Shown: positions 1 to 7,891, numbered from the stretch's first letter. The stretch: 40,390 nt of DNA from a virus (IMGVR_UViG_3300037247_002436:1-40390), one strand, 5' to 3'. Notes: generated by a model not told the origin, from the sequence alone. Program-made: numbers and translations.

Positions 1-378
1 TCAGCCAAAATACTCTGTGGGAAGGCTCAAAACATTGAACTTCACAAGGAGGATAATTAAGAGCGTGTAGGCGCAAGATACCAGTAGATCTTTGGCTAAT
101 TCCTTTTTGCCGTATCTGGTCTTCTTGCCCGATACAGCACTAACCACACCAGAGTGCATCATCATCAGACCCACAATGTTAGTAAGCCAATACGCCAGAA
201 CCATGGCTCCTGAGAACAAATCCCGACTGACTAGACCAAACGGGATCGCAATGACATATGCCAGTGGGATGTTAACGAATAGGTCGTTCCACCATGTTAG
301 GGGTGACAACACGAAGCCAACTGTCGCTATTGCGGCTCCAAGGAATCTCGTTTTCACAGTACCTGAATTTGAAGTCAT
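1..378 (-). CDS. Small multi-pass membrane protein, host side
   Basis: The gene is complete, with an ATG start and a TGA at the window edge, and encodes 125 residues. Four hydrophobic stretches are visible, at about residues 12-28, 34-52, 56-76 and 97-116, so it should sit in the inner membrane. A basic loop (around KKTRYGKKELAK) between the third and fourth segments suggests a cytoplasmic loop. I do not recognise the family and see no catalytic motif. It lies outside the likely phage left end and beside an IS element, so it is probably a host gene. No function is proposed. Confidence 0.6.
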   Translation of the reverse strand: MTSNSGTVKTRFLGAAIATVGFVLSPLTWWNDLFVNIPLAYVIAIPFGLVSRDLFSGAMVLAYWLTNIVGLMMMHSGVVSAVSGKKTRYGKKELAKDLLVSCAYTLLIILLVKFNVLSLPTEYFG

Positions 379-407
379 AGCTCTGTAAGGTGACGTATAA
401 CTATATA

Positions 408-423
408 ATTATATGGAATTCCA
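408..423. repeat. Left copy of 16-bp direct repeat around the IS region
   Basis: The sequence ATTATATGGAATTCCA occurs here and again, identically, at 1831-1846. The two copies bracket the IS-bearing segment. The right copy touches the right inverted repeat of the IS; this copy is about 105 bases away from the left inverted repeat. Confidence 0.6.
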
Positions 424-528
424 CAATTGCTCACGGTTCACTACAAAAACATGATAGCAGAATACCATTTCTGATTGTTCTGACAAGTTACAACCGCCCC
501 TATGCAGCTGTTTTGATACTATTATACC

Positions 529-1831
529 TATGAGCCTCTTGCAAAAGTACCAACTACAGGTTTCAACCTGTAACATGTTGAAATAATTGAGCTTCACTGG
601 GTTTAGTGGTATTGTTTGGTTGACGCCAAAACAAAACCAAGGATAAATCCAATGAAGCTCACAGACAAGATATCATGGTTGATGGGCCGTGTCCAAAGAA
701 GTCTATTTCCCCATCTTGATGAATGCTTTGACACGCTCCTCACTGAGCAGGAACAACGTCTGGTAACTATGCTCGAGATTGTTCAGGTTGAAAGGTATGT
801 TTCCAAAAAATCGACAACCCAGCGGCTGGGCCGTAAGCTGCTTGTACGGGAAGCCTTGGCCCGGGCATTTGTAGCAAAGGCAGTGTATCGTCTCCCAACG
901 ACCAGTGACTTGATCAGGGCGATTCGAGCAACTAGCAATCTTAGACGTATCTGTGGATTCATCGCCATTGGTGAGATACCGTCGGAGTCCACCTTCTCGC
1001 GTGCCTTTACCGAGTTTGCCGACAGCGGGCTTGGCAATCGAGCACATGATGCCCTGGTGCAGGACTACCTTGCCGGTGAGTTGATTGGCCATATCAGTCG
1101 GGATTCTACCGCCATTGTTGGCCGAGAGAAACCCACCCAAAAGGTGAAAAAACCCAAGATGCCACGCAAGAGAGGCCGTCCTGCCAAAGGTGAACAACGG
1201 GAGCCGGTTGTCGAGAAACGACTTGATCGTCAGGTTGGTCAGTCCGCAGCAGAGGCCATCCGAGAACTGCCATTCGCCTGCGACCGAGGCACCAAGAAGA
1301 ATGCCAAAGGATACAAAACGTCCTGGAACGGGTACAAGCTGCATCTGGACATCAATGATGTGGGTCTGCCAATCAGTGCTTACGACGCTCGGCTTATTAA
1401 CGAAACAAGTCGACAGTTTGAGCATGTGCCGATTATTGATAAAAACTCGCGCGGCAGAGAGGTTATTCCGATGGCACCCCACGAAGCAGAGCGCTACAAA
1501 GTAAGGACATCTGTAGAACAGGCCAATGGCCGACTAAAAGAAGACTTCGGAGCCGACAACGTCATGGTGAAGGGGCACAGCAAGGTAAACCAGCACCTGA
1601 TGTTTGGGGTCATCGTTTTATTTGCTGATCAGCTCATACGGCTGCTTGTATAGATTCTCAAAGACCGGACACAACATAAAACACGGGAGACGTGCGCCCA
1701 TGTTGCCATAGTATTCCATGAAAACTCAGCAAAAAGGACCAACAGAGAGGTCGGCTGGCCCGTTTAGCAGGCTGACCTCAACAGCTAACTGATTGTCCCT
1801 CTTAAGCTGAACATTTTGCAAAAAGCTCCTA
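529..1831 (+). mobile_element. IS1182-like insertion sequence
   Basis: Imperfect terminal inverted repeats frame the transposase gene: 529-546 on the left and 1814-1831 on the right pair over 18 positions with 3 mismatches (core TTGCAAAA). The element is about 1.3 kb, short for the IS1182 family, which fits an internal deletion in the transposase. Its right end abuts an AT-rich palindrome, TATATGGAATTCCATATA (1833-1850). Bases 1654-1811, between the transposase stop and the right repeat, show no gene. Confidence 0.6.
652..1653 (+). CDS. IS1182-family transposase with internal deletion
   Basis: The protein has the N-terminal region typical of IS1182 transposases, then the start of the catalytic domain with the first Asp in the motif RDSTAIVGREKP, a basic linker, and a C-terminal part with PIIDKNSRG and RTSVEQANGRLKEDFG, where the last Glu is the third catalytic residue. 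Near base 1380 the reading passes directly from PISA to YDARLINE. Full-length relatives have about 35-45 residues there, including the region around the second catalytic Asp. The frame stays open, but the enzyme is probably dead. I chose ATG 652, preceded by AAGGAT, over an upstream TTG at 616. Family assignment is good; the size of the deletion is estimated from memory of the family. Confidence 0.75.
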   Translation: MKLTDKISWLMGRVQRSLFPHLDECFDTLLTEQEQRLVTMLEIVQVERYVSKKSTTQRLGRKLLVREALARAFVAKAVYRLPTTSDLIRAIRATSNLRRICGFIAIGEIPSESTFSRAFTEFADSGLGNRAHDALVQDYLAGELIGHISRDSTAIVGREKPTQKVKKPKMPRKRGRPAKGEQREPVVEKRLDRQVGQSAAEAIRELPFACDRGTKKNAKGYKTSWNGYKLHLDINDVGLPISAYDARLINETSRQFEHVPIIDKNSRGREVIPMAPHEAERYKVRTSVEQANGRLKEDFGADNVMVKGHSKVNQHLMFGVIVLFADQLIRLLV

Positions 1832-1850
1832 TTATATGGAATTCCATATA
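1831..1850. repeat. Right copy of the 16-bp repeat, within an 18-bp palindrome
   Basis: Bases 1831-1846 repeat 408-423 exactly, and 1833-1850 form the perfect palindrome TATATGGAATTCCATATA. It follows directly on the right IS inverted repeat. It may be the target the element inserted into, since several IS families choose palindromic targets. Confidence 0.55.
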
Positions 1851-1998
1851 ACTATGCTTTTTAGTTATTTCTCGCTTTATTGGAGAAATTGAAGATGTTC
1901 TAAAGACATCATAAATATGACCAGATTTATGATTATTACTGACTTTAATTTGGGACTGCCTTTTTAGTTAAGGCATACGTGTAGAGGATCAAGAGGTA

Positions 1999-2085
1999 TG
2001 GAACCAGAGAGAATTAAAGTGAAAAAGTGAAAAAGGCCGGGAAACAGTGGGATTGTCCGGTAATTGGTGGGAAAAATTATAGTTG
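1999..2085 (+). other. Candidate left end of the Mu-like prophage
   Basis: A TG at 1999-2000 is followed 22 bases later by GAAAAAGTGAAAAAGG, then CCGGGAAAC, GTGGGATTGTCCGG and TTGGTGGGAAAAA. Mu begins with TG, has GAAAAA at the same 22-base distance, and then CCGGGA, TGGATT, TTCGG and GGTGGGG, as I remember its sequence. These would be end-binding sites for the phage transposase. The rest of the gene-free stretch from 1851 to 2162 is AT-rich, with no other feature that I can support. The exact terminus is uncertain; another TG lies at 1980-1981. Confidence 0.4.
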
Positions 2086-2162
2086 GGACCAAAACTGTTT
2101 AAATGGTTTTAAAATTATAAAAATGACGCGAGGTTTGGAACCTTAATTAATATAAGCTATGT

Positions 2163-2696
2163 CTAGCTTGATGCTTCACGACGAATTCTCCGGATTAAAG
2201 CCGCGTAGCAATTAGGGTCTTCTTCGATTTCAAGACAAATAATTTCCTCAATAAGATCTACCGAAATTGGGCCTTCGTGACCAGCCTCGACATATGGGAC
2301 GACCATCTCTTTCCTCGCTTCTTCTTCCTTCCAACGCGTCCACGGGACAAGGGCCTCATTTACTTCTTTCTTAAGCATAAATATGGCTATGGCTTCACAG
2401 CGAGACAAAGCGGGGTCAAATGGCGAACATTTTGCCCGATAAAAAGCAAGATCTTCTGTTACTTCAGCTCGATAGTCAAACAGAGAGACACAATTTCTGT
2501 TACGAAAGAAAGAATTATAGTTACCAAATGCTGGTGAGAATGTGCCATCAGTATTTGGTTTAATTCCCCCTCCGCTCATGATCAATTCAAGATTAATCAA
2601 TTGGGTTACGTGAAAAACTCTCCCCTGCAGGAGGGCAGTGAGATCGTCAAGGGATTGAGTCTCAAGACGAACATAATTCGTAATTTTCACCGGCAT
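2163..2696 (-). CDS. Unknown phage accessory protein with N-terminal H-x-T motif
   Basis: This 177-residue soluble protein is the last gene of the repressor operon; its ATG overlaps the preceding stop as TAATG. Near the N-terminus is VFHVTQLINLELIMSGGGI (H29, T31), followed by a segment with FFRNRNCVSLFDYR and a late VVPYVEAGHEGPIS. The H-x-T plus an amphipathic helix resembles the start of DarT-like and other ADP-ribosyltransferase-like folds, and also the AbiGi protein encoded later in this prophage. That similarity is short and is only a hint. Its place beside the repressor means expression in lysogens, which fits exclusion, defence or a toxin role. No family is firmly recognised. Confidence 0.75.
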   Translation of the reverse strand: MPVKITNYVRLETQSLDDLTALLQGRVFHVTQLINLELIMSGGGIKPNTDGTFSPAFGNYNSFFRNRNCVSLFDYRAEVTEDLAFYRAKCSPFDPALSRCEAIAIFMLKKEVNEALVPWTRWKEEEARKEMVVPYVEAGHEGPISVDLIEEIICLEIEEDPNCYAALIRRIRREASS

Positions 2697-3094
2697 TACT
2701 GCGGAACGCTCTTAGCTAACGCGCCGCACGACGGGCATTTATATTTACCCCAGCCCCAGGCCCAAAAGATCAGCCCAGGTATAAGCCAAAAGAAAAGCCC
2801 TAATATAATGATAAACTTGGGGAGGGCGTAATTGGCCAGCCAGGTCTTCATCTGGCCTTTGTAACTACATTGGAGGCATTTCCGGTGGCTTACGTAGCTA
2901 CTACTTTCTGCCGGTTCGTTTTCGATCTGCATAACCTTACATGACGGACAAAAAGACGACCCTGCTTTAAGGAGAGCACCGCAGTCGCTGCACGTCCCCG
3001 CCATTGCTTGGGCCTGATTCAGAAATTCTTTGCAGTGCTTACATTTGATGGCATCATCCAGAATGTCTTCTGCACAATAAGGGCATTTCTTCAT
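2696..3094 (-). CDS. Membrane-anchored zinc-ribbon protein, LITAF-like C-terminus
   Basis: The 132-residue protein carries two classic CxxC...CxxC zinc ribbons (C4/C7/C18/C21 and C35/C38/C49/C52). A third CxxC pair is split by a hydrophobic segment: C73/C76, a membrane stretch at about 92-113, then C120/C123. That last layout matches the LITAF-like arrangement, where a hydrophobic helix is inserted in a zinc-binding module on the membrane face. It lies between the repressor and the H-x-T gene on the same strand and overlaps the latter by one base, so the two are probably translated together. Its role is unknown; it could place or regulate the partner at the membrane. Start ATG 3094. Confidence 0.8.
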   Translation of the reverse strand: MKKCPYCAEDILDDAIKCKHCKEFLNQAQAMAGTCSDCGALLKAGSSFCPSCKVMQIENEPAESSSYVSHRKCLQCSYKGQMKTWLANYALPKFIIILGLFFWLIPGLIFWAWGWGKYKCPSCGALAKSVPQ

Positions 3095-3114
3095 TGATTG
3101 TCCTTCTATAGGGC

Positions 3115-3720
3115 CTATTTTTTAATAACCCCGTTACGTTTACCCACTTTTTGAATTACTTTTAGTTTGTTCATTGCCCATTCTACGGCTGCTGCGTACA
3201 AAGCTGCATCGTCGATATTCTTATTGCAATAATATTCAAGCACTTTGTAGGCGGCTGTGTCGAACATACCGGGCAAGCCGGTGTCTTTACAGCCACGGTT
3301 CCAGATGTACTCTCCTCGCTCCTGAGAATATTCTTTTAAGCTCTTTATCTTCGCGGCATCAAGGAACTCCGGCAGGCTCAACTCTTTTACCTGGGATGTA
3401 ATATTCTTTCTGGCTTCGTCAGGGAGCTTTTCCCACCTCTCCACGATCGCGGCCAGGTCAGGATCGCTAATAGAGAAAGAATGTTCTTCAGCCCCTTCTC
3501 CTAATAATAAACCAACTAGGCTATCACCTTCTTTCCCATATATAAGCCAATCCGTTGAGACTTTATAGCTTCGGCATAGCTCAGCAATAAACGCGCCGTC
3601 CGGCGGGTTGGTGTCGTTTTCGTAGCGCTGGATGGTGTTTCTATTCTTATCAAACTCCCGCCCAAAGACCTCGCGAGACTTTGTTCCCCTTAGTTGTTTT
3701 ATCCTTTCGCCGATGCTCAT
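3115..3720 (-). CDS. XRE/cI-type phage repressor
   Basis: A helix-turn-helix of the XRE class occupies about residues 3-60 (from IGERIKQLRG to VSTDWLIYG). The C-terminal ~140 residues are not a recognisable LexA-like peptidase, so control by RecA-driven self-cleavage is not supported. The gene reads away from the early operon and begins directly at a 19-bp repeat of the operator region, as expected of a repressor that binds there. ATG 3720 (MSIGERI) is preferred; a TTG at 3741 would add seven residues and run into an operator box. It heads a three-gene lysogeny operon. In Mu the equivalent is c, but this protein belongs to the XRE type and is not a Mu c relative. Confidence 0.85.
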   Translation of the reverse strand: MSIGERIKQLRGTKSREVFGREFDKNRNTIQRYENDTNPPDGAFIAELCRSYKVSTDWLIYGKEGDSLVGLLLGEGAEEHSFSISDPDLAAIVERWEKLPDEARKNITSQVKELSLPEFLDAAKIKSLKEYSQERGEYIWNRGCKDTGLPGMFDTAAYKVLEYYCNKNIDDAALYAAAVEWAMNKLKVIQKVGKRNGVIKK

Positions 3721-3911
3721 ATTGCCTAATTTATGGTGCAACCTTCAAGCTCATTAAAGGTTGCGTTATAGGTTGCGCGCCACCTACACAACTGCCCTCT
3801 GGGTAATCCTTTGAAATTCCGTCTAAAAACAGGGGAGGCTCAGATTACAGGCAAAAAACTGTAGGTTGCACGGTATTTGAGGTTGCATTGCCTCATTTAT
3901 GGTGCTATAAA
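3721..3911 (+). promoter_or_regulatory. Operator region and early promoter
   Basis: Five AGGTTGC boxes are present: one inverted at 3738-3744, and direct copies at 3758-3764, 3770-3776, 3863-3869 and 3880-3886. A 19-bp direct repeat (ATTGCCTnATTTATGGTGC) lies at 3721-3739 and 3887-3905. The second copy fills the spacer of a strong sigma70-like promoter, with TTGCAT at 3883-3888, a 17-base gap and TATAAA at 3906-3911. A box overlaps its -35. The first copy abuts the repressor start codon. The layout fits repressor control of both directions. An inverted repeat ATGACAT...ATGTCAT follows at about 3910-3937. No gene is seen in the rest of 3912-4019. Confidence 0.65.
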
Positions 3912-4019
3912 TGACATATATAAAGCACGCTAATGTCATATTTATACACCATGTAACGTCTGGCGGTCAATGGTCGCCAGGCAAAGATTACGGACAGCAA
4001 ACCTAAAGAGAACCGGACA

Positions 4020-4439
4020 GTGATACAGCGAGACTTATTCAGCGTTAAAACTTTTGCCTCGGTGGTGCCAGAGGTAAAGAAGGCCATGAATGAAGCAGCC
4101 AAGGCCAGCAAGTGGAGCCGCGAGGAAATCGTGGATCGAATGAATGAGTTGGCCTCCAGGCATAATGTGGCCCTGATTAAGGGCAACAATAAAGGCTTGC
4201 CACCAGAGACCCTGGAGCAATGGCTGAAACCGGGAGAAATACACCGCTACCCTAGCCTGCCTGCGCTGACAATATTCTGTGCGGCGGCCGAGTCGGCAGG
4301 GCCGGTCGCGGCGCTGGCCGATGTTCTGGGAGCGATGGTGATCGGCGAGGACGATGTGGCGTTATTGAAATGGGCGAAAGCCTACCATCGGGCTAAAGCG
4401 GCACGCAATGAGATGAAACAGATTGAGGTGGATTTATGA
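4020..4439 (+). CDS. First early protein, unknown
   Basis: The gene encodes 139 residues from a GTG start, with an AGAG upstream at a suitable distance. It is the first gene after the early promoter. The sequence has SKWSREEIVDRMNELA, which looks like a helix-turn-helix-type segment, and a LPALTIFCAAAES helix typical of phage proteins that check a host or regulator state. No domain is recognised with certainty. By position it could stand where Mu has Ner, the early negative regulator. It overlaps the next gene by four bases (ATGA), so the two should be translationally coupled. Confidence 0.7.
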   Translation: MIQRDLFSVKTFASVVPEVKKAMNEAAKASKWSREEIVDRMNELASRHNVALIKGNNKGLPPETLEQWLKPGEIHRYPSLPALTIFCAAAESAGPVAALADVLGAMVIGEDDVALLKWAKAYHRAKAARNEMKQIEVDL

Positions 4440-4699
4440 GAAAAAGATGGACCTTGCCTCGCCGACAAAAAGAGAGAAACCGGATCGAGATCCGAAGGTG
4501 GATGCTGGCCCAAACTCCGACCTTAACGGTAAACGGGATAGCAGCCGAGCTGAACGTGAATCAACCGAATGTAAGCAACACTTTGGCTGACCGGCGAAAC
4601 AATCGCCAAGTGCTCCAGTACCTGGTGGACAAAGGGTGCCCCGTCAAATACTTGGCGCTACCTCCAGATATGGAAGCGGCACTGGGAAAAGCTGCGTAG
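4436..4699 (+). CDS. Small HTH DNA-binding protein
   Basis: The 87-residue basic protein has a clear helix-turn-helix: TVNGIAAELNVNQPNVSNTL at about residues 30-49, followed by a helix rich in Arg and Asn. The N-terminus is strongly basic (RKRWTLPRRQKERNRIEIRR). It lies in the early operon right before the transposition genes, where Mu-like phages carry Ner-like or related regulators. The start overlaps the upstream stop. It is likely a sequence-specific DNA-binding regulator of early transcription; its exact target is unknown. Confidence 0.75.
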   Translation: MRKRWTLPRRQKERNRIEIRRWMLAQTPTLTVNGIAAELNVNQPNVSNTLADRRNNRQVLQYLVDKGCPVKYLALPPDMEAALGKAA

Positions 4700-4743
4700 A
4701 TCAAAGCTGAAGTTCTCCAACATACAAACGACGAGGAATAACA

Positions 4744-5385
4744 ATGGGTGGGCATCTTATACCTGAACAAATAAAGCCATTATCAAAAGCAGAGCAGAAG
4801 CGGCTTGAGAAATTAGAGGGTGTTATCCAGACGAACCTGGAAGGGTTCGTCTCGGTCTGCCTGGCGTTTGCCGAGATCAAAGCCAAGCGGTTGTACAGAG
4901 AGAATTACTTAACTATTGAAGAATACGCCAGCCTACATTTTGACCTTTCGCGGACCAGATTTTTTCAGTTGGCCGATGGCGGCGATCTGTTGATGCATTT
5001 GCAAGAGTGCACAATTGTGGACTCTGGTGACTGGCAACCACAGAACGAAGCGCAGCTCCGGCCCTTGATCCCTGTCTTTAAAAATGACCCGGACAAATTG
5101 TCGAAAATTATTGAGTTAGCAATCGAGACTGCGCCGGACGGCAAGGTCACCGCCGCTCATCTGTCAAAAACAATCAAGGCCAAATCAGACAAGGATCTGA
5201 CAAAGAAGGTTATCAAAACCAAAGGCGCTATCAGAATTTCCAAGAAAGTCAGTGACTCATTCTCTGCCGCTTTTGAGAACCTCCTTGATGAAATCAATAG
5301 AGAAATAGCGACCGACTGGAAGACCACCTCTAAAGATATTGTGCTGCGCAACCTGACGGCCCTTCAGGCCGCGATAGAAGGATAA
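4744..5385 (+). CDS. ParB/KorB-like DNA-binding phage protein
   Basis: The 213-residue protein has the pattern seen in a family of phage and plasmid DNA-binding proteins: a helix with AEIKAKRLYRENYLTIEEYA, then a helix-turn-helix (FDLSRTRFFQLADGGDLL), then NEAQLRPLIPVF. Related proteins often accompany ParB-type domains. The C-terminal half is helical and lysine-rich. An SD-like GAGGA precedes the ATG. It lies directly upstream of the transposase gene. It may aid target or end binding or early regulation; this is inferred from position only. Confidence 0.7.
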   Translation: MGGHLIPEQIKPLSKAEQKRLEKLEGVIQTNLEGFVSVCLAFAEIKAKRLYRENYLTIEEYASLHFDLSRTRFFQLADGGDLLMHLQECTIVDSGDWQPQNEAQLRPLIPVFKNDPDKLSKIIELAIETAPDGKVTAAHLSKTIKAKSDKDLTKKVIKTKGAIRISKKVSDSFSAAFENLLDEINREIATDWKTTSKDIVLRNLTALQAAIEG

Positions 5386-5392
5386 GGCCGCC

Positions 5393-7657
5393 ATGCAACA
5401 AGCCGTGTACTCAGCCAAAGAACTATCCAAGATCTTGGATGTCCATCTAACCACCGCCATCAGGCGTGCTGAAAAAGAAAGTTGGAAATACACTTGGCGC
5501 AAAGGACCAAGGGGGGCAGTCAAGAAGTACCTAGCCCCCCTGCTCCCCGAAGATATCAGAATCAAAGTTGCCCGTCATACGGCCATTAACGGCAGCGGGG
5601 TTACCTCTCCTTCCCCCGTTGCTGCAATGAGCGCTAACGCCACTCCCCCTGGTGTTGGCGCTCAGGCCGGGGCATTGCTGGGCCAGACCAGAGTCGCGGA
5701 CGATGCCGAATCAGCCGAGCAGACCCGGATCAACCGGGAACGCGGTCTGGCCTCATTCAATCAACTACCCAAACAGCGACAACACGAAGCCGAGGCCCGG
5801 CTGGAAATTCTCCAGGCCCGCGACGCCTTTATCAAAGCCGCCTGCCTGCCGATCAAACGCGGGAGCCAGGCCTTTGCCCTTGAGTATTGCGAAGGCAATC
5901 TTAACCTGCCCGCCGCGATCACAAAAATCATCGGCCCCACCTTGTCCTGGTCGACCCTCAACCGCTGGCAGCAATCATATAAAGATGCAGGCCTGGCCGG
6001 TCTGGCCAGCGGCTACAAGAGCCCGAACAAGGGCAAAACCACCCTAAGCCCACCCCAACGGGAACTGATCAAAGGACTGCTGACCGCCCATCCCCATATA
6101 AGTCTGGTCAAGATCATGTCATCGCTGGAGGCGCGGTTCGACGGATCAGTACCGCATATCAGCTCGGTCCGGCGCTATGTGAAAAGATGGACCAAAAAAC
6201 ACCAGAGCCTGCTCCTTTACATCGCCAACCCCGACGCCTGGAAAAACAAACATCAGACCGCCCAGGGCGACGCCTCGGCCCAGGTCTCCCGCCTCAACCA
6301 GGTCTGGGAATTCGACTCAACCCCGACCGACGTGATGCTCAAAGACGGCCGTTACAATCTGATCGGGGTAATCGACGTCTATTCCCGCCGCCCGAAACTG
6401 CTGGTCAGCCCTACATCTAAAGCTATAGCGATTGCGGCCCTGACCCGGCGGGCGATCCTCGATTGGGGGGTGCCGGAGATCGCCAAGACCGACAACGGGG
6501 CTGATTATGTCTCGAAGCACCTGGTCAGGGTTTTTGATGATCTAGAAGTCGATCAAGTTCTCTGCCAGCCATTCACCCCGGAATCCAAGCCTCATATTGA
6601 GCGGTTTTTCAAGACCTTCTCCCACGACATTATGGAGCTGCTGCCCGGCTATATCGGCCACAGCGTCGCCGACCGCAAGGCCATTGAGGCCCGGCGCTCC
6701 TTTGCCGACCGGCTGATGAAAAAGGGCGGCGATCCGGTAGAGCTCAACAAGATGACCGCCGCTGAGTTACAGGATATCTGCGACCGATGGTGCCGGGCGA
6801 TCTATGAGCAGAACCAGCATGGCGGCCTGAACGGCAAAACCCCGGCGGCGATGGCCAGGGACTGGGCCGAGCCGACCAGACGGATCACCGACGTGCGAGC
6901 GCTTGATCTTCTGTTATCAGAAGCGCCGGGCGGCGACGGGACCCGCATCGTGCATAAGAAAGGGGTCAAGGTCGATAACACGTTTTTTATCGCCGCCGAA
7001 CTGCCTGAGCCCGGCACTAAGGTCAGGGTTTTGCTGGACCAGGCCGACTACGGGACCATCTATATTTTTGACGGTGAAACCCGCGATTACATCTGCACGG
7101 CGGTTGATCCGATCAGGACCGGTCATGACCGGGCCGAGATCGCCGCCAAGAGCAAGGCCATCCAGAAGACGATCATGCGTGAGGGCAGCAAGGAGTTAAA
7201 GAAGATCGCCCGCCAGACTGCCGCCCAGGATATCCACATGGAGATCCTGGAGCACCGCGAGGGACAGATCGCCGGGATCGTTGATTTTCCCAAGGCAACA
7301 AAAGATTACACGACCCCGGCCCTGGACCAGGCAGCCAAGGCGGTAATCGGCCACGACCAGGCGAACCGTGAGCAAGAGGAAATGGACGAGCTGCTTGAGG
7401 ACCTGGCCGCCGAGAGGCAAGAGGAGGTCGTGGTTTACGAGGAGCAGAAGGCAACCGGGATCGTGCCGTTATTTACCAGCTCGACTGAGCGGTATCAGTG
7501 GATCAGGGACCAGATTGTTGGCGGCAGGGAGTTAACTGCTGAGGAGATAATCTTTCTGGACGAGTTTTATCAGACCACGGCGGGCGGCATGTTTATGGAT
7601 CTGGAAGGCGACCTGCGGCCACCGACCGAGACTGATGAATTGCAGATGGAGAATTAA
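5393..7657 (+). CDS. A: MuA-type DDE transposase
   Basis: This is the phage transposase that cuts the prophage ends and joins them to target DNA during integration and replicative transposition. The N-terminus (residues 3-60) is a Mu-type winged helix for DNA binding. Further HTH segments follow (ITKIIGPTLSWSTLNRWQQS). The catalytic RNase H-like core has D308 in WEFDSTPTD, D367 in KTDNGADY and E403 in HIERFF, with the D(35)E spacing normal for this superfamily. A Mu C-type beta-barrel domain follows. At 754 residues it is longer than MuA (663), with an acidic coiled tail (EEMDELLEDLAAERQEE) that may contact MuB. The gene is intact. Confidence 0.95.
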   Translation: MQQAVYSAKELSKILDVHLTTAIRRAEKESWKYTWRKGPRGAVKKYLAPLLPEDIRIKVARHTAINGSGVTSPSPVAAMSANATPPGVGAQAGALLGQTRVADDAESAEQTRINRERGLASFNQLPKQRQHEAEARLEILQARDAFIKAACLPIKRGSQAFALEYCEGNLNLPAAITKIIGPTLSWSTLNRWQQSYKDAGLAGLASGYKSPNKGKTTLSPPQRELIKGLLTAHPHISLVKIMSSLEARFDGSVPHISSVRRYVKRWTKKHQSLLLYIANPDAWKNKHQTAQGDASAQVSRLNQVWEFDSTPTDVMLKDGRYNLIGVIDVYSRRPKLLVSPTSKAIAIAALTRRAILDWGVPEIAKTDNGADYVSKHLVRVFDDLEVDQVLCQPFTPESKPHIERFFKTFSHDIMELLPGYIGHSVADRKAIEARRSFADRLMKKGGDPVELNKMTAAELQDICDRWCRAIYEQNQHGGLNGKTPAAMARDWAEPTRRITDVRALDLLLSEAPGGDGTRIVHKKGVKVDNTFFIAAELPEPGTKVRVLLDQADYGTIYIFDGETRDYICTAVDPIRTGHDRAEIAAKSKAIQKTIMREGSKELKKIARQTAAQDIHMEILEHREGQIAGIVDFPKATKDYTTPALDQAAKAVIGHDQANREQEEMDELLEDLAAERQEEVVVYEEQKATGIVPLFTSSTERYQWIRDQIVGGRELTAEEIIFLDEFYQTTAGGMFMDLEGDLRPPTETDELQMEN

Positions 7658-7666
7658 ACCAAGTTC

Positions 7667-7854
7667 AAATAAAAGCGGGCCGGAGACCGTGGTTCCCCCC
7701 AAGTCTCCGGCCCTTACATCAAGCTCCTCCCTTACCTCAGAAAAAGGGAACGTGAATGTTAGCGAATGCGACAAGTATTTGCAAGAACAAAAATGGAAAA
7801 TCAGGGGCATAAATAAAAGCGGGCCGGAGACTGGGAGAGACCAGTCACCGACCC
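7667..7854 (+). repeat. Two related stem-loops between A and B
   Basis: A 21-bp perfect direct repeat (7667-7687 and 7811-7831; core AAAAGCGGGCCGGAGAC) starts two hairpins. The first pairs 7677-7687 with 7703-7713 perfectly (11 bp). The second pairs 7821-7834 with 7841-7854 with two mismatches. Both are followed by CTTACA. Neither has a T-run, so they are not typical terminators. They could set the level of B relative to A or protect mRNA ends. Confidence 0.6.
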
Positions 7855-7891
7855 TTACAACAATGAAGCAAAGATAAAAGGAGAATACAGA

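Noticed and set aside
409-597. 62-codon minus-strand frame beside the IS
   Set aside because: It has no SD, no recognisable protein pattern, and runs across the IS left end.
703-1482. Long open frame antisense to the transposase
   Set aside because: It is the mirror of the transposase codons; composition is not protein-like and there is no start signal.
3115-3720. SOS-cleavable repressor
   Set aside because: No Ala-Gly cleavage site followed by a Ser/Lys peptidase domain can be seen in the C-terminal part.
3887-3937. CRISPR-like spacing of repeats in the operator region
   Set aside because: Only short boxes and two copies of a 19-mer occur; no regular repeat-spacer array or cas gene is present.
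7635-7877. 80-codon frame between A and B
   Set aside because: It overlaps the end of A and its repeats (NKSGPET) simply translate the duplicated hairpins.
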